A model generated the notes under the pieces. That model saw only the letters and a list, made by a program, of their open reading frames with translations. It searched no databases and was not told where the DNA came from. From assembly GCA_963737745.1 (NCBI GenBank), contig CAVTTR010000007.1:248001-312000 (forward strand): a DNA stretch of 64,000 nucleotides. The letters run 5' to 3'. The number at the start of each line of letters is the position of its first letter. Positions within the stretch are counted from its first letter, which is position 1. This DNA comes from Bog-473 sp963737745. GTDB lineage: Bacteria > Actinomycetota > Acidimicrobiia > Acidimicrobiales > RAAP-2. Both the position numbers and the translations under genes were made by a program. Of this stretch, positions 37,367-46,300 are shown piece after piece.

Positions 37367-38231
37367 TTATCCCAGCCCGAGTACCCTCGCCGCGTTGTGG
37401 CGGAGGAACTGCGGCCACACTTCGTCCTTAAACCCCACGGTCGGCAGCTCAACGAAGATCCGCTCAAGCGAGAGACCCATAGGGAAATAGCCGGCATAGA
37501 GGATCCTGTCGGCACCGCGCGTGTTGGCGTAGTCGACGATTTCCTGCGGGTAGAAACGGGGGGCGAAGGCCGACGTCGAGTAGTGCAAGTTGGGCCACTT
37601 GACCATCAGCTTTACAGCCAGGTCGACCCATGGCTCGGCCCCGTGGCGCATCACGAATACGAGGTCGGGGAAGTCATACATGACCCGGTCGATGAGCTCG
37701 ACGTGCTGCACCAGCGACGGCACTCGAGGACCGGCCACACCCACTGTGACAAACACTGGGATGCCGAGCTCGACGCACTTGGCATAGAGCAGGTAAGCAA
37801 GAGGCGCGTCGATCGAGACCTGGGGCATAACACCATGCGGCATGAACGCCGCCGCCCGCACCCCCCACTCCTGATGGGCATCCACGAGCTTGCGGATACC
37901 GTCCATGCCCTCGTTCGGGTCGACCGTCCACGCTGCAACGAACCGATCGGGATGCTCACGGAGGGCCCGCTGCGTTACGTCCGGGTTAGCCGTCAGGCTG
38001 ACCAGACCGACGTCGATCTCGTGGCGGTCCATCTCCGACAGTGTGGCCATCACCGGATCGGCGACCTGACGCAACTCGTCCTCGGGGATCTCCTTGAACA
38101 TGTACTCCGCCGGCATGGAAAAGCGCTCCACCGAGTCGCGATCCGCGAAACAGTTTTCGCATGCTCCCGTAAAGCTGTTCGGGATCGGTCGGGAAGCCAA
38201 TGAGCGTGTCGATCGCGCTGACCCCGAACAT
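37367..38231 (-). CDS. Amidohydrolase family protein, one frameshift
   Basis: About 287 residues after repair. The true N-terminus is MFGVSAIDTLIGFPTDPEQLYG (start 38231) in one frame; the rest, from FADRDSVERFSMPAEYMF onward, is in another, with the switch near 38155. The body has VFVTVGVAGPRVPSLVQ, MRHGAEPW and the LYAGYFPMGLSLERIF terminal strand typical of amidohydrolase-2 proteins. The normal HxH at the start is replaced by S-x-I-D-x-L, so one metal site may be missing. It converges with the preceding amidohydrolase, with 10 bases between stops. Confidence 0.82.
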
Positions 38232-38309
38232 CAGCCGCCAACCCTAGCGAGCCTCAGCTGGTATGCGTTCTCCACCAACCTTGTGCTCCTGCCACCCGCC
38301 GAGTTCTCG

Positions 38310-39923
38310 TTACGACAGCAGCGGCTCGAGGGCCGCTCGGTCCTCCTGGGTAAGTGGACGTAACGATTCGCCCTTCGAAGCCCGCCACCACACGTCGCCC
38401 TCACGCCATGCCTCCCGTCGCAAACGCTGCTTGTCGATCTTCATGCTCGCCAACTTGGGAAGTTCGTCGGTCACCCGCACGAAGGCGGGCCGCCACTTCG
38501 TCCCAAGGTCTGCCTCATGGTCGAGGAAGTCCTCGAACGCGATCGGATCGAACTTCGCCCCAGGCCACAGCTCGAGCGCCACCATCACCCGATCGCCCAC
38601 GGGATCGTCTGGCACTGCATACACCGCGAGGGCCCGGACATCGGGGTACCGGGCCACGATCGCTTCGACGGGTGCGGCAGCGAAGTTTTCGCCATCCACC
38701 CGAAGCCATTCGTTGGAACGACCAGCGAAGTACAGCCACCCATCGGCGTCCCGGAAAGCCAGGTCACCCGACCAGTATTGGCCGTCACGGAACCGCTGGT
38801 GGGTCGCTTCTTCGTTGCGGTAATAGCCCTCGAATCCGCTAATAGGTTGCGTTTCTACGATCTCGCCGACCGCCTGGTCAAGATTCGTTGGGTGGCGGTC
38901 TGCGTCGAAGGAGACCACCGGACACTCCTCGCCGGTCTCGGGGTCGAGCACCAATACGGACGGTTCAGCCCGGCCGAGCGCTCCATCTGGCATGGACGGA
39001 TCACGACGAATGATGATGATGCCCTCCGTCGACCCGTAGCTGTCCCGCACATCGCAACCGAAGCGCCTGGCGAACTCCTTGATGTCCCGTGGCGATGCCT
39101 CGTTCCCGATGGCCAACCGCAGCGGGTTATCCGTGTCATCTGGCCGGTCCGGCACGGCCAGGATGTAATTCAACACCTTGCCCGTGTAGGCCAGCATCGT
39201 CACATCGAACTTCCGGATGTCAGGCAGGGTGTTCGATGCTGAGAACCGGGGGCGGGTGGCAATCGGCGCCCCGAGATTCAATGCCGTCGACCAGCCGGTG
39301 AACAGGGCGCTGGAGTGGAAGAACGGGAGGGGAGCGTAGATGCTTTCGCCGGGCAGGACCCCAGAGATCGTCGAAACGTGGTGTCCGGTTCGGGCAAAGC
39401 GGCCTTGGGTGCAGCGCACCGCCTTCGGAAGGCCCGTCGACCCCGACGTGAAGATCAGAAGGAAGAGGTCGTCCTCAGAAACCTGCTGCTCGGGGTACGT
39501 CGTCGGTAAGGACGCCAGGGCGGCCCGGTGGCCCTCGTCGTCGACCAGAAGTATCCGGTCGGTTGGCACGTTCGTGTCGATCCCGTCGAGCAGCGGGCGT
39601 TGCGCCGTGTCGGTGACGAGCAACTGACAGTCGGTGTGCCGGATCAGCAAGCCGAGCTGGTCGCCCCGATAGGTGGAGTTGATCCCGGCGATCGTGGCTC
39701 CCCGGAGGGCCGCAGCGGCCAGCCAAAAGACGTAGTCCGGCACATTGTCGAGGAGCACCCCGATGTGGGGCGGCCGATCGGGATCGAGGACTTCGTCAAG
39801 CAACGCCGCTCGCCGGCTCGCTTCTTCAACCAGCTGTCGATATGTCCACGACCCGTCTTGGATGAATAAGCCGACCGTGTCGATGTCGGCGTGCCGGCGG
39901 ATGAGATCGGCGGCGGTACTCAT
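38310..39923 (-). CDS. Acyl-CoA synthetase (long-chain/FATP-type, FadD17-like)
   Basis: 537 residues. P-loop LLIFTSGSTGLPKAVRCTQ near residue 153, PLPFFHSSALFTGW, RDSYGSTEG (A5), YYRNEEATHQRFRDGQYWSGDLAF (A7), GRSNEWLRVDGENF (A8) and a C-terminal LPKLASMKIDKQRLR with the catalytic Lys. The YWSGDL and GENFAAAPVE wording follows the fatty-acid-transport-protein-like branch that contains mycobacterial FadD17, a gene of the cholesterol regulon; orthology is not proven. It forms acyl-CoA from a hydrophobic acid. Fourth CoA ligase in the window. Confidence 0.92.
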   Translation of the reverse strand: MSTAADLIRRHADIDTVGLFIQDGSWTYRQLVEEASRRAALLDEVLDPDRPPHIGVLLDNVPDYVFWLAAAALRGATIAGINSTYRGDQLGLLIRHTDCQLLVTDTAQRPLLDGIDTNVPTDRILLVDDEGHRAALASLPTTYPEQQVSEDDLFLLIFTSGSTGLPKAVRCTQGRFARTGHHVSTISGVLPGESIYAPLPFFHSSALFTGWSTALNLGAPIATRPRFSASNTLPDIRKFDVTMLAYTGKVLNYILAVPDRPDDTDNPLRLAIGNEASPRDIKEFARRFGCDVRDSYGSTEGIIIIRRDPSMPDGALGRAEPSVLVLDPETGEECPVVSFDADRHPTNLDQAVGEIVETQPISGFEGYYRNEEATHQRFRDGQYWSGDLAFRDADGWLYFAGRSNEWLRVDGENFAAAPVEAIVARYPDVRALAVYAVPDDPVGDRVMVALELWPGAKFDPIAFEDFLDHEADLGTKWRPAFVRVTDELPKLASMKIDKQRLRREAWREGDVWWRASKGESLRPLTQEDRAALEPLLS

Positions 39924-40118
39924 TCAGCCCCCTGTGCGGTCATGTCCCCCAGCTGCGCTGTGGGCAGACGGCTTTGAACAGCACGTCCGTTCAGAACGTA
40001 CCAGAGGTCGCCCAGGTCCCCGGCCTGTCTCGCCACGCGGACAGCCGTGAGAGCGAACCCAGCGACCTTGGACGCAGAGGGATGAACTTCCAATACCATC
40101 TAACGTTCGAACGAGGTA

Positions 40119-41075
40119 ATGGGGGAAGCCAGTGGAGCGCTTCGGTACATTCGCAAGGTGCATCAGAACTTGACGGCCGCATGTCGAGATGCGGATGCGG
40201 AGGCGCTTGTCGCACTCACGCTGGCAACAAGTGCCCCCACGCTCGAGGCTCGGGGCGTCATGGCCGCGCGGTTGTACCTCGAGGAACGGGCTGTCGCAGC
40301 ACAACCCGGCCCGTATATCGACGCCGTCGAGGAGCGCGTCATCGACGGCGGTGTTCGGGTTCGGATCTACCGTCCAACGCTGTCTGCGCCCGCCCCTGTC
40401 GTGACGTACTTTCACGGGGGAGGCTGGGTGATCGGGAGCCTGGCTACCAGCGACGCCTTTTGCCGGCGTCTCGCCGCCTCTGTGCCGTGCGTCGTCGTGT
40501 CAGTGGAGTACCGCCTCGCGCCCGAACACCCGTACCCGGCCGCCATCGAGGATGCTGTCGCCGCTCTCTCGTGGACGGCAGCCAACATTGACGGACGGCT
40601 GATCGTTCTCGGAGACTCGGCGGGCGGCAACGTTGCTACTGTCGCGACTCGCCTGGTTGGCGAGCGCGGCGTGGCCGAGGTCGCTCGTCAGGTTCTGGCA
40701 TACCCCACGATCTCGACCGAGCAACATTGGGCATCACACCGGGCGTACGGGGTTGAGTGGCCGTTGACCAGCAGCGATTTGGCGTGGTTCGTGCGCTGCT
40801 ACGTACCAAAGGGCGTGGACCCCCAGAACCCTGACATCTCGCCGCTCTATGCGGACGTGGCCGCACTGCCGCGCACAACGATCCTCCTCGCCGGGTGCGA
40901 TCCTCTTCACGACGAAGGCATCGCCTACGCTGCGCATCTCGTTGCCGCAGGAGTGTCGGTCGACCTCCACGATTTCTCCGGCCAGATCCATGGATTTCTG
41001 ACAATGCCCGAGGAAGTTCTTCCCACCAGCCGGGAGGCCATGGCATTGGTCGCCAGTGCCGTGCGGCACGCGTGA
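40119..41075 (+). CDS. Alpha/beta hydrolase, hormone-sensitive lipase (HSL) family esterase
   Basis: 318 residues. The HSL oxyanion motif HGGGW (99-103), nucleophile elbow GDSAGG with Ser167, Asp in AGCDPLHDE near 269, and His in QIHGF near 300 form a complete catalytic set. No signal peptide, so it works in the cytoplasm. Its stop codon overlaps the start of the following BVMO (GTGA). An esterase coupled to a HAPMO-type monooxygenase fits a ketone to ester to acid plus alcohol route (inference from known HAPMO pathways). Confidence 0.93.
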   Translation: MGEASGALRYIRKVHQNLTAACRDADAEALVALTLATSAPTLEARGVMAARLYLEERAVAAQPGPYIDAVEERVIDGGVRVRIYRPTLSAPAPVVTYFHGGGWVIGSLATSDAFCRRLAASVPCVVVSVEYRLAPEHPYPAAIEDAVAALSWTAANIDGRLIVLGDSAGGNVATVATRLVGERGVAEVARQVLAYPTISTEQHWASHRAYGVEWPLTSSDLAWFVRCYVPKGVDPQNPDISPLYADVAALPRTTILLAGCDPLHDEGIAYAAHLVAAGVSVDLHDFSGQIHGFLTMPEEVLPTSREAMALVASAVRHA

Positions 41076-43001
41076 GACGACACCTCGAGACGTTGCCGAT
41101 CGTCGAAACCGACGATGAGATTGCAACGGCCCTCGAAGGCTGTAGCGTGCCCGCCCTCATCGCATCGGTCGTCCAGCTCACCGGCGACTCCTCCGTCCTG
41201 CGTGGACCCATTCGGCCGCGGGCATTCATTCCAAACGAGTTCCAAGGTCAAATGACCCAAGAAGAGCAAGCCACTCTACGCGCCGTTGCGCTCAGGGCCA
41301 TTGTGAACTATCGGGACTCCGGATGCATCCCACCGCCGCCACCCGGCCGTGAGCAAGTTCGCGAGCTCATGGACTGGATCGCCTGCGAGCCGGTGCCGGA
41401 CGATTACGCAACGATGTTCGAGGAGGAACTCGATCTGTCGGGCGTCGATCCGCGACGCCTCCGACTTCCTGCCGCGCCGGATGGGATCACGGTACTGGTG
41501 ATCGGTTGCGGAATGTCGGGGCTCCTTGCCGCTATTCGGCTCAAACAAGCTGGGATTCCATTTGAGATCGTCGAAAAAAATGACGACGTCGGTGGAACGT
41601 GGTTGGAGAACACGTATCCCGGCTGCCGTGTTGACGTGGCAAACCACTTACTACTGTTACTCGTTCGAGCCGAACCACGGGTTCAGTGAACTGTATTCGC
41701 GTCAACCCGAACTGCAGCGTTACTTCAAAGAGCTGATGGTGCAGCACGGGATCGACGAGAACGTTCGTTGGCGAACGGAGGTTGAAGGCGCAGAATGGGA
41801 TGACGAACACGCGGAGTGGCGGGTCAACGTTCGCCGCGCTGACGGAGCGAGGGAGACGCTGGTCGCATCGGCCGTCATCGCCGCTGTCGGACAGCTGAAT
41901 CGCCCAGCCGTGCCGGACATCACCAACCTCGACCGGTTCGCCGGGCCGGTATTCCACTCGGCCCAATGGGACCACAGTGTCGACCTGCGGGGCAAACGGG
42001 TCGGGTTGATCGGCGCAGGAGCGTCTGGCTTTCAGATCGGACCCGCCATCGTGGACGAGGTAGCAGAACTCGTGGTGTTTCAACGCTCAGCCCAGTGGAT
42101 GGCCCCGAATCCGGGCTATCACAAGGAGGTATCCCCCGGGAACCAATGGGCCATGCGTCACGTGCCGGGCTATGCGCGTTGGTATCGCTTTCTCCTCCTC
42201 TGGCAGTCGAGTGACAAAGCCCTCGACGTGGCGCGGGTGAACCCGGAGTGGGACGACCTGCCTCAGTCGGTAAACAGCGTGAGCGCGCAGCGACGTGAGA
42301 TCCTCGTCCGTTGGATTGAGGAACAGGTTGGAGACGACCGAGAACTACTTGCGAAGGTCCTCCCCGACTATCCACCCATGGGTAAGCGAATGCTCCAAGA
42401 CGATGGGAGCTGGTTGCGCTGCCTCCGACGCCCACACGTCATGCTGGAACGACGGCCAATTGACGACGTCGAGCACGACGCCGTCGTCGTCGATGGTGTC
42501 CGCTATGAACTGGACGTGCTCATATTGGCCACCGGATTTCGGGCCAACGAGTTCCTTCTCCCGATGGAAATCGTTGGTCGAAGTGGTCGTACACTCACCG
42601 AAACGTGGGCTGAACGGCCTGCGGCCTTTCTCGGGATCACCGTGCCCGACTTCCCGAACTTCTTCTTGCTCTATGGTCCAGGCACGAACCTGGCCCATGC
42701 GGGCAGCATCGTCTTTCACTCCGAGTGTCAGATGCGGTACGTCGGTGGATGCCTCGGCGTGCTCGGTGACCAAGGTGGCGGCACGATCGAACCGACGTCA
42801 GCCGCCTTCGAGCAGTACGTGGAGCGCTATCGCGCCGAAATGTCGACCCTGGTGTGGTCACATCCCTCCGTAAAGCACTCCTGGTACAAGGCCGCCGACG
42901 GCCATGTCTACGTACTCAGCCCCTGGCGCCTGGTCGACTACTGGAAGATGACCGCAGAGCCCCGTCCCGAAGACCATTTGGTGCAATCGGGTAGGGCGTA
43001 A
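41072..43001 (+). CDS. 4-Hydroxyacetophenone-monooxygenase-type BVMO, one frameshift
   Basis: About 642 residues when repaired. It starts with a GTG overlapping the esterase stop. An N-terminal extension of about 130 residues (EIATALEGCSVPALIASVVQ...) is typical of the HAPMO branch. Then come the FAD Rossmann motif VIGCGMSG, GGTWLENTYPGCRVDVANH, and, after a frame change near 41650 (one extra T fits), YYCYSFEPNH, the fingerprint F-x-G-x-x-x-H-x-x-x-W, and the NADPH motif GAGASG. The enzyme would convert a ketone to an ester that the coupled esterase cleaves. The shift lies in a TTACTACTGTTAC stretch and may be a base-calling error. Confidence 0.87.
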
Positions 43002-43272
43002 TCGAGCAGCCACGCTCCGGCCCCAGGCGATCACGGCATGGCCCTTCCTCGGCTCATCAATGAGGCCGAGCCGCAGGCGCTCCACAGCGCTGGTTGTATC
43101 CCTGAGTTCAACGACCCACCTGGCACGTGTCCAGACGACCACCCGCCCTCTCCAGGCCAACCCGACATAGGTTCAAATTGCATTCGCAATGATGCCGATC
43201 TCAAGAGTCATCGGAGATCGGTCAGTTCAGGGGATGCAGTTGTCGATGCAGCCGTCCGCTCCTCAGTTTCTG

Positions 43273-44121
43273 TCAGTTCATCTCGAGCGGTATCGGGACC
43301 TTGGGACTGGGAAAGGCACGGTTCAACTGGGCGTAATCGCCCTCGGTGAGGGCAACGTCGAGGGCGCCCCGGTTCTCCTTCACGTGGACGACCGACCCCG
43401 CCTCGGGGATTGCCGCCACTCCCTCCTGGCTGATGATCCACGACAGTGCGATTTGCGCCGGGGTGGCCCCGTGTCGTTCAGCGACTTGGATAAGGGTGTG
43501 ATGGGTCAACATCCGACCCTGCTCAATCGGTGAGTAGGCCATCACCGGCATGCCGTGCTGGCGGCACCAAGGAAGCACGTCCAGCTCGACCCCGCGGTGG
43601 ACCACGTTGTAGAGGACCTGGTCCGTGGAGAAGGACCGTCCGTCCGGTAGATCAGCGATTTCCTCAAGGTCGACAAGGGCGAAGTTACTCACGCCCCAAT
43701 GTCGGATCGTCCCCGCCTTTTGGAGATCCACGAACGCCGCAACGGTCTCCGCGAGCGGCACCGCCCCCCGCCAGTGCAACAGGTAGAGGTCCAGCCGATC
43801 GGTCTTGAGCCGATTAAGACTGGCGTGGCAGGCCTCTTGCGTCCCGCGGCGCGTCGCATGCGAAGGGAGAACTTTGCTCACCAGGACGACCTCGTCGCGT
43901 CGGCCCTCGATGGCTAGGCCGATCAACTCTTCTGACCGCCCATTGCCATACATCTCGGCGGTATCAATGAGGTTCATGTCAAGATCCAGGCCCATGCGCA
44001 GTGCGGTGATCTCGTCCTCAGGGGGCCGGCGCCCTTGGCCGAGATGCCATGTTCCTTGACCAAGTACGGGAATTTTGCCGCCCGTGGAAAGTTCGATCCT
44101 CCGCATTTCGGCTAGTGGCAT
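43273..44121 (-). CDS. Aldo/keto reductase
   Basis: 282 residues from the ATG at 44121, selected because AGGAG lies just before it. The aldo/keto-reductase tetrad is complete: Asp53, Tyr58, Lys83 and His116 (IDTAEMYGNG, VSKV, YLLHW). GVSNF and SPIEQGR mark later barrel strands. It reduces aldehydes or ketones with NADPH. It is the last gene before the left end of the genomic island (att copy at 44381) and so belongs to the chromosome rather than the island. Confidence 0.94.
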   Translation of the reverse strand: MPLAEMRRIELSTGGKIPVLGQGTWHLGQGRRPPEDEITALRMGLDLDMNLIDTAEMYGNGRSEELIGLAIEGRRDEVVLVSKVLPSHATRRGTQEACHASLNRLKTDRLDLYLLHWRGAVPLAETVAAFVDLQKAGTIRHWGVSNFALVDLEEIADLPDGRSFSTDQVLYNVVHRGVELDVLPWCRQHGMPVMAYSPIEQGRMLTHHTLIQVAERHGATPAQIALSWIISQEGVAAIPEAGSVVHVKENRGALDVALTEGDYAQLNRAFPSPKVPIPLEMN

Positions 44122-44380
44122 CCCGTTCTCCTTGAGGAAGGCGACCCGAACCGTCAACTCGATCGTAGCGAGCGGTCCGACCATCGATTAGCTTGCGTCG
44201 CGGGCCTAGGTGGAGCAATACGCGTCGGCGTAGTCCGCCACAACCCGCAGGCGACACAGCTTCCTAGGAGCCAGGGAGCCCCTGTCCATGACCGGCTCCG
44301 ACGAATCGGCGGTGCACGATTTGACCCGATTCCGGCCGTCTTGATGCCATCGGGCCGATCTTCCCCCGTACTTGCACAGA

Positions 44381-44422
44381 GCGCCCCCGGCAAGATTCGA
44401 ACTTGCGCACACGGTTTAGGAA
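44381..44422 (-). repeat. Left attachment repeat, 3' fragment of tRNA-Arg
   Basis: 42 bases identical to 62596-62637, i.e. the T-arm, 3' acceptor half and part of the anticodon arm of tRNA-Arg(CCU). There is no 5' half here, so it is not a working tRNA. After base 44422 the match stops abruptly. Orientation and position are exactly those expected when an element integrates at a tRNA 3' end and leaves a duplicated fragment at its far border. Confidence 0.9.
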
Positions 44423-44602
44423 GTTGCGAAGAGTGCGGCACTGACCAGGAGGAACCGGGCTTACAAAGCTAGATCGCCGTTCGTACTACTGGTCATTTCG
44501 CGCCATTTTTCACCATTCCTTGACCTCTCGCGCCCTGGACGCGGCTTGAAGAGGTAGAGAGGCAACCGACATGTCGACAACTCGCCCTGCAGCTTCGCTG
44601 AC

Positions 44603-44716
44603 TTGTCCCCTGCCCTGATTACCGTCGGTGACTACGACAGCCTCCACGACGACAGACTCATCTACGCCGAACGCTTGAGCGAGACTGGTGTCAGCGTGAC
44701 GGTCCGTCGCCTACCG
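44603..44716 (+). pseudogene. Remnant of an alpha/beta hydrolase (C-terminal piece)
   Basis: The frame LSPALITVGDYDSLHDDRLIYAERL...GVSVTVRR matches the C-terminal part of HSL-type esterases (the P-x-L-I-x-x-x-x-D-x-L-x-D-E segment carrying the catalytic Asp). There is no nucleophile elbow or N-terminus upstream. A truncated leftover near the island border. Confidence 0.55.
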
Positions 44717-44808
44717 TCGATCCCAGTCCGCCCCGGTACATCGCGCCGCCGATATCACGGCTCTTGTAAGCCCTAGGACATCGCAAAACCGGCGTGAGAA
44801 ACGCTCCC

Positions 44809-45069
44809 CTATCGCTCTGGTTGCAGTAGCACCGAGGGCAACCGACGCTGCGCCTGCAGCTTGGCGAACCAGAAACGGAACATATCCGCGGTATCGATGC
44901 AATCGTGAAACCCGGCTCGGCATATTTTGATCGTGCTGAGCAGGGCCCGCAGGGGACGGGCACCCAACGAGCCGAACAGGATGTCGGCGTAGCTCCACGA
45001 ATTTCCTACACAAGACGGCATGTCCCGAGGTGCATCCAGTCCGTAACGATCGACGATGTCGGCCCACTC
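44809..45069 (-). pseudogene. Remnant of an NAD-dependent epimerase/dehydratase-type gene (C-terminal piece)
   Basis: About 85 residues (WADIVDRYGLDAPR..., LSTIKICRAGFHDCIDTADMFRFWFAKLQ) resemble the C-terminal end of atypical SDR/epimerase-like proteins. The Rossmann N-terminus is absent. Only a fragment, lying tail to tail with the neighbouring LLM remnant. Confidence 0.5.
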
Positions 45070-45087
45070 CGCTGCACCGGTCTGTCC

Positions 45088-45249
45088 TGCGACTGCAAAG
45101 GACTCATCGTGGGTCCCTGCACACTCCGAGAACACGTGCCGATATGGGGTTGGGGACGGGCACTGCGCTCCCTCCGACGGACGGGCACGCAGAGTGACGG
45201 ATGGAGCGTCGGACCGCCGGCACAGGCAGACGTGTGGTTGAAGCTGGGC
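45088..45249 (+). pseudogene. Remnant of an LLM-class oxidoreductase
   Basis: CKGLIVGPCTLREHVPIW, then GRALRSLRR and DGWS align with residues 165-205 of the intact LLM protein at 13310-14167 (EGLIVDPCAVQEHVPIW, GRTLRSLRR, DGWC). About 54 residues remain; the rest of the gene is missing on both sides. The match implies a close relative was once present here. Confidence 0.65.
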
Positions 45250-45326
45250 AGTCCGGCCGAACGAGGGTCGTCGGGCCTCCTGTCGATTGATGCGGACCTC
45301 TCCGTCGGCGTGCTACGAAGGATGCC

Positions 45327-45965
45327 ATGGACGACCCGATCGCGCTACTCATACCCGTCATTCGACCATTAGTCCGGCGTAGTATCCGGAGAAAGACCGC
45401 GCTTTTCAACCAACGACCCCTCATACCTGGCCGTGTCGTGTTCTTAGGCGACAGCATCACCGAAGGCGGCGACTGGAATGAATTCTTTCCGGAGCTGCGC
45501 ACTCTGAATCGCGGTATCGGCGGAGACTCGGTGGCCGGCGTCCGCGGCCGGCTTCCGAGCGCAATTCACCAGCCGGTGGCGGTGTCGCTTCTCATTGGGA
45601 CGAACGATCTACATGGTCTCGGGGAAACGCGTGATATCAACGGCATCGCCGAGCAATTTAGGGACCTCGTGACCAATATCAGGGTGACCGTGCCCGATAC
45701 TCCGCTTTATGTCAACAGCGTCACCCCTCGTACAAAATCGTGGGTCACCAAAATCAAGGCTCTCAATCAGCGCTATGCGAGAATCGCCGCCAATGCGGAC
45801 GCCACTTACATCGACCTTTGGCCGGCGTTGGCCGACAGCGAGGGTGCACTTCGAAAAGAGTTCACACGCGATCACCTGCACCTGACGGAGCCGGGCTATC
45901 AGGCGTGGGTCGGAGTGCTCCGGCCGCATCTGGCCGCCTACGCAATCGACGATGGTGGGGGATGA
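45327..45965 (+). CDS. SGNH/GDSL-family hydrolase
   Basis: 212 residues. Block I GDSIT with nucleophile Ser43, block II NRGIGGDS near 61, block III GTND (91-94), and block V D182-H-L-H185 give the complete SGNH set. No signal peptide is obvious; the N-terminus is short and basic. The family hydrolyses esters of lipids, sugars or acyl-CoA. First intact gene after the island border. It is related only distantly to the two other SGNH proteins on the island, so these are not recent duplicates. Confidence 0.9.
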   Translation: MDDPIALLIPVIRPLVRRSIRRKTALFNQRPLIPGRVVFLGDSITEGGDWNEFFPELRTLNRGIGGDSVAGVRGRLPSAIHQPVAVSLLIGTNDLHGLGETRDINGIAEQFRDLVTNIRVTVPDTPLYVNSVTPRTKSWVTKIKALNQRYARIAANADATYIDLWPALADSEGALRKEFTRDHLHLTEPGYQAWVGVLRPHLAAYAIDDGGG

Positions 45966-45985
45966 TTGCCACGGCCGACCGCTGG

Positions 45986-46163
45986 CATCGGGCATTGCGA
46001 TTCCGGCGGCAGATCGGAGATCGGCGCCGGGCTTCAAGGGGTGGAGGAGAGATGCAGGCACCAGGACCTGCTCGGCCCACGCCCCGTCGATCGTGAACCC
46101 GGCCTCCTCGTAGCCGCTCTCGCATCCCGGCGTGTCCCCGCAGTCCTCGTTCAAGCAATGACA
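45986..46163 (-). pseudogene. Remnant of a zinc-dependent alcohol dehydrogenase
   Basis: The frame CLNEDCGDTPGCESGYEEAG followed by DGAWAEQVLVPASLLHPLKPGADL matches the structural-zinc lobe and adjoining strand of medium-chain alcohol dehydrogenases (G-x-C-x-x-C...DGxWAEYVLVP). The catalytic-zinc His and the Rossmann domain are missing. Fragment only, lying between the SGNH gene and the next hydrolase. Confidence 0.55.
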
Positions 46164-46300
46164 CGAGGTGACAACGCTCAAATCGAGCAGGGTCTTCAGC
46201 CCGTCGTGAACCCGTCGACGATCTGGTACCCCCTAGTAGACTTGCGTACGAAATTCAGCGTGCCCGTTGCATCGCTGCAGATACCTGACGGGGGGTCTTC

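Noticed and set aside
41526..41690. Programmed frameshift in the HAPMO-type BVMO
   Set aside because: No slippery heptamer with a downstream pseudoknot was noticed, and similar single-base shifts occur in many genes here, so an error or mutation is simpler.
44206..44412. Short protein starting MCASSNLAGGA, also seen reading out of 62627
   Set aside because: These residues are the translation of the tRNA-Arg 3' end in both copies, not a gene.
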